In this document: positions 62,531 to 64,000 of the stretch, one piece after another
Position numbering within the stretch: position 1 is the first letter of the stretch
How the letters are laid out: every line of letters begins with the position of its first letter
Assembly (NCBI GenBank): GCA_020796225.1
Contig: CM036755.1
Span: 62,246,652 to 62,310,651 of the forward strand
Reading direction: 5' to 3'
DNA: 64,000 nucleotides
Origin: Arion vulgaris
Taxonomy: Eukaryota; Mollusca; Gastropoda; Stylommatophora; Arionidae
The notes under the pieces: model-generated
What the model saw: only the letters and a program-made list of their open reading frames with translations
Database searches by the model: none
Told to the model about the DNA's origin: nothing
Translations under genes and position numbers: made by a program

Positions 62531-62743
62531 TAACTACAAATTAACTACAATTTCCAAACATCAAACGAAAGAGATGTTTCTTCTCGAATTTATAAAACAA
62601 TGCTCTTTAAACAAAATAACACTACAGAGAGAAATGTATACATTTCAAAACTAATTTTTCACAAGAAATTTGAGAAAATGTCAATTAGATCCAAAATCAA
62701 TTATGTTTCATGTTATGTTTAAAAAAATCTTGAACTTACAATT

Positions 62744-63058
62744 CTCCCGAGTGGTTACGGGCCCAAATTGGGGTGTAAAGAATAGAACCAGTGTTACCTG
62801 CACGCATGTCGTAAGAGGCGACTAAGGAGGTTGGAGGACTAGCTACTCCGCACCGAAAAAAACACTAGATGGCTACAGAATGGAGAGCGAACCGAATAAG
62901 CGCTGGCTGAAACCGGACACATCGCCGAAGGATAAGCACTAGAGCTCCAAATGGTGATGAAGATGTGACGTAAAACACACCAATGCTAAGGCTGCATGAA
63001 TCAGGTTTCCACATAAATAGAATTTATGGGGAGGTCTGGTACATCGGTCTGGGCGGGG

Positions 63059-63103
<45 letters not shown>
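62744..63103 (+). mobile_element. SINE-3, full length with target duplication
   Basis: Flanked by a perfect 12-bp gaacttacaatt (62732-62743, 63104-63115). Head 'cccgagtggttacgggccca', core 'gcatgtcgtaagaggcgact', and a 40-base (GA)n tail (63063-63103). About 360 bp with tail. Confidence 0.92.
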
Positions 63104-63107
<4 letters not shown>

Positions 63108-63115
63108 TTACAATT

Positions 63116-63580
63116 TTTAATGAAAAAATTTTTATTTTAACTGGAAAAACAAGGAAGTATAAAAATTTATTAAAACACAAAATCTAATTAAATTTTCGTA
63201 ACATTTCACTCCTTTCCTGATACTGCCTCACGTCTCCAGTGGGCGGCGTGCTTCCAATGTTGAAAATCTCTGCCTTAAAACATGCTACTGTAGCCGATTC
63301 TAAGCTCTCGAAAGGAAGACAAACATAGCGTAATAAGATACGATCTAAGAATAGTCAACTTCATCAATCTGATTTTCAAACCACTTACTTTCAATTTGTT
63401 ACTTGATTGATTTTATTTACTTCTGTCTATATAAAGCATTTGTTTCTCATTCCGATTTAGTTTTTCTTATTAATTATCTCTCTCTCTCTCTCTCTTTCTA
63501 GCCTGTGATGCCTCTGACGCTTACCAGGAAACAACAAATGCACACTAGTATTCTTTATTCTTGGCTGTCCTCTGTATTGT
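63116..63580. other. No gene recognised
   Basis: AT-rich unique DNA with a CT run at 63478-63497. Confidence 0.5.
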
Positions 63581-63588
63581 ATTTCAGC

Positions 63589-63761
63589 CAGAGCCGATCC
63601 GTGCTATGATGCAGACAGACGGTCGCATCAGCGCGCGCGTAGTGGGCGCATAAGAGCGAAATTGAAATCACAATTGAAGGGTTTTTTAAAAGAAAAACAC
63701 ATTTAAGGAACGGCATTTCAAAAACTTGCATCATACTGAGAAAATATATCGCACGGCCCTG
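63589..63761. mobile_element. hAT MITE, 173 bp
   Basis: Ends cagagccgatccgtg and reversed cagggccgtgcg. Duplication atttcagc / attccagc (63581-63588, 63762-63769; 7 of 8). Inserted in the LINE tail at 63770-64000; a related copy is at 33240-33440. Confidence 0.82.
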
Positions 63762-63769
63762 ATTCCAGC

Positions 63770-64000
63770 TGGGATTCATTTTTAGCTCGTGTTCTACTGT
63801 TCTCTTCCATGTCGTTTTGGGTCTTCCATGTTTTCGTTTAACCTCTTGTAACCATCTCAGTGCAGTTTTCGTGATATAGTTAGTCTCCTGCGTATCACTT
63901 GTCCCTTCCATCTCTAAGATCTCTTTTGCATGATGGTGCCCATATTCTTTTATTTGTCATCTTCTAGCATTCTGATCTGTATAGTTTTTCATCTTCTTCT
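63770..64000 (-). pseudogene. LINE RT C-terminal tail (runs off the window)
   Basis: Minus strand: ALRWLQEVKRKHGRPKTTWK then R-T-V-E-H-E-L-K-M-N-P-S-W, the known L-R-W-x-x-x-G-K-R-K-R-G-R-P-K-x-T-W-R-R-T-V-E pattern. The upstream part lies beyond 64000. Confidence 0.78.

Overview
The window is eukaryotic DNA, AT-rich, with split genes, GT-AG introns, tRNA-derived SINEs, many 3' fragments of non-LTR retrotransposons, hAT and Tc1/mariner elements, and more than ten tandem arrays. The mix of SINEs, endonuclease/RT LINEs and the SETMAR-like mariner suggests an invertebrate, most likely a mollusc such as a gastropod. That is inference from element style, not a database match.

One host gene can be pieced together, on the minus strand from 27089 down to about 2385. 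Five phase-compatible coding exons can be read: exon 1 (27071-27089, start codon), exon 2 (23859-23926), exon 3 (19606-19701), exon 4 (16988-17080) and a giant exon 5 (5004-8513). A weak sixth exon may hold the stop (2385-2455). Exons 2 and 3 together encode a complete Dpy-30 motif, exon 4 and the start of exon 5 a coiled coil, and the rest of exon 5 about 1,100 residues of charged, repetitive, probably disordered sequence. The order (short N-terminus, Dpy-30 motif, charged helix) matches the DYDC1/2 type of Dpy-30 protein, with a much longer tail. Its introns hold most of the repeats in the left 27 kb.

Left to right: 1-5 kb has a degenerate minisatellite, SINEs, a 164-bp hAT MITE and a Tc1/mariner deletion derivative. 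5-8.5 kb is exon 5. 9.4-12.8 kb is a full-length hAT element (8-bp target duplication, terminal repeats, frameshifted ZMYM1-like transposase) inside a LINE tail. 13-19.5 kb is SINEs and tandem arrays with exon 4. 19.6-27.1 kb holds exons 3, 2 and 1 among LINE tails, MITEs and minisatellites. 27-41 kb is mostly LINE debris, including an 887-bp inverted repeat of a reverse transcriptase (34882-35768 and 36108-36994). 41-45 kb is two large arrays (44-bp and 53-bp units). 45-57 kb is SINEs and LINE fragments, including the longest RT coding region (49565-52105, minus), and a possible small membrane-protein exon near 54.1 kb. 57.6-59.0 kb is a palindromic mariner. The rest is repeats and short unique stretches.

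Family names used below are mine. SINE-1: about 200 bp, eight copies. SINE-2: tail like 'aacccggtgcaatgaagtc'. SINE-3 and SINE-4 share a core containing 'catgtcgtaagaggcgact'. SINE-5, SINE-6 and SINE-7 are other tRNA-like families. LINE tails are the C-terminal ends of 5'-truncated non-LTR elements. Almost every broken reading frame here is broken by small indels, often at homopolymers or short repeats, and the middles of two arrays are indel-rich. Part of the apparent decay may therefore be long-read assembly error.
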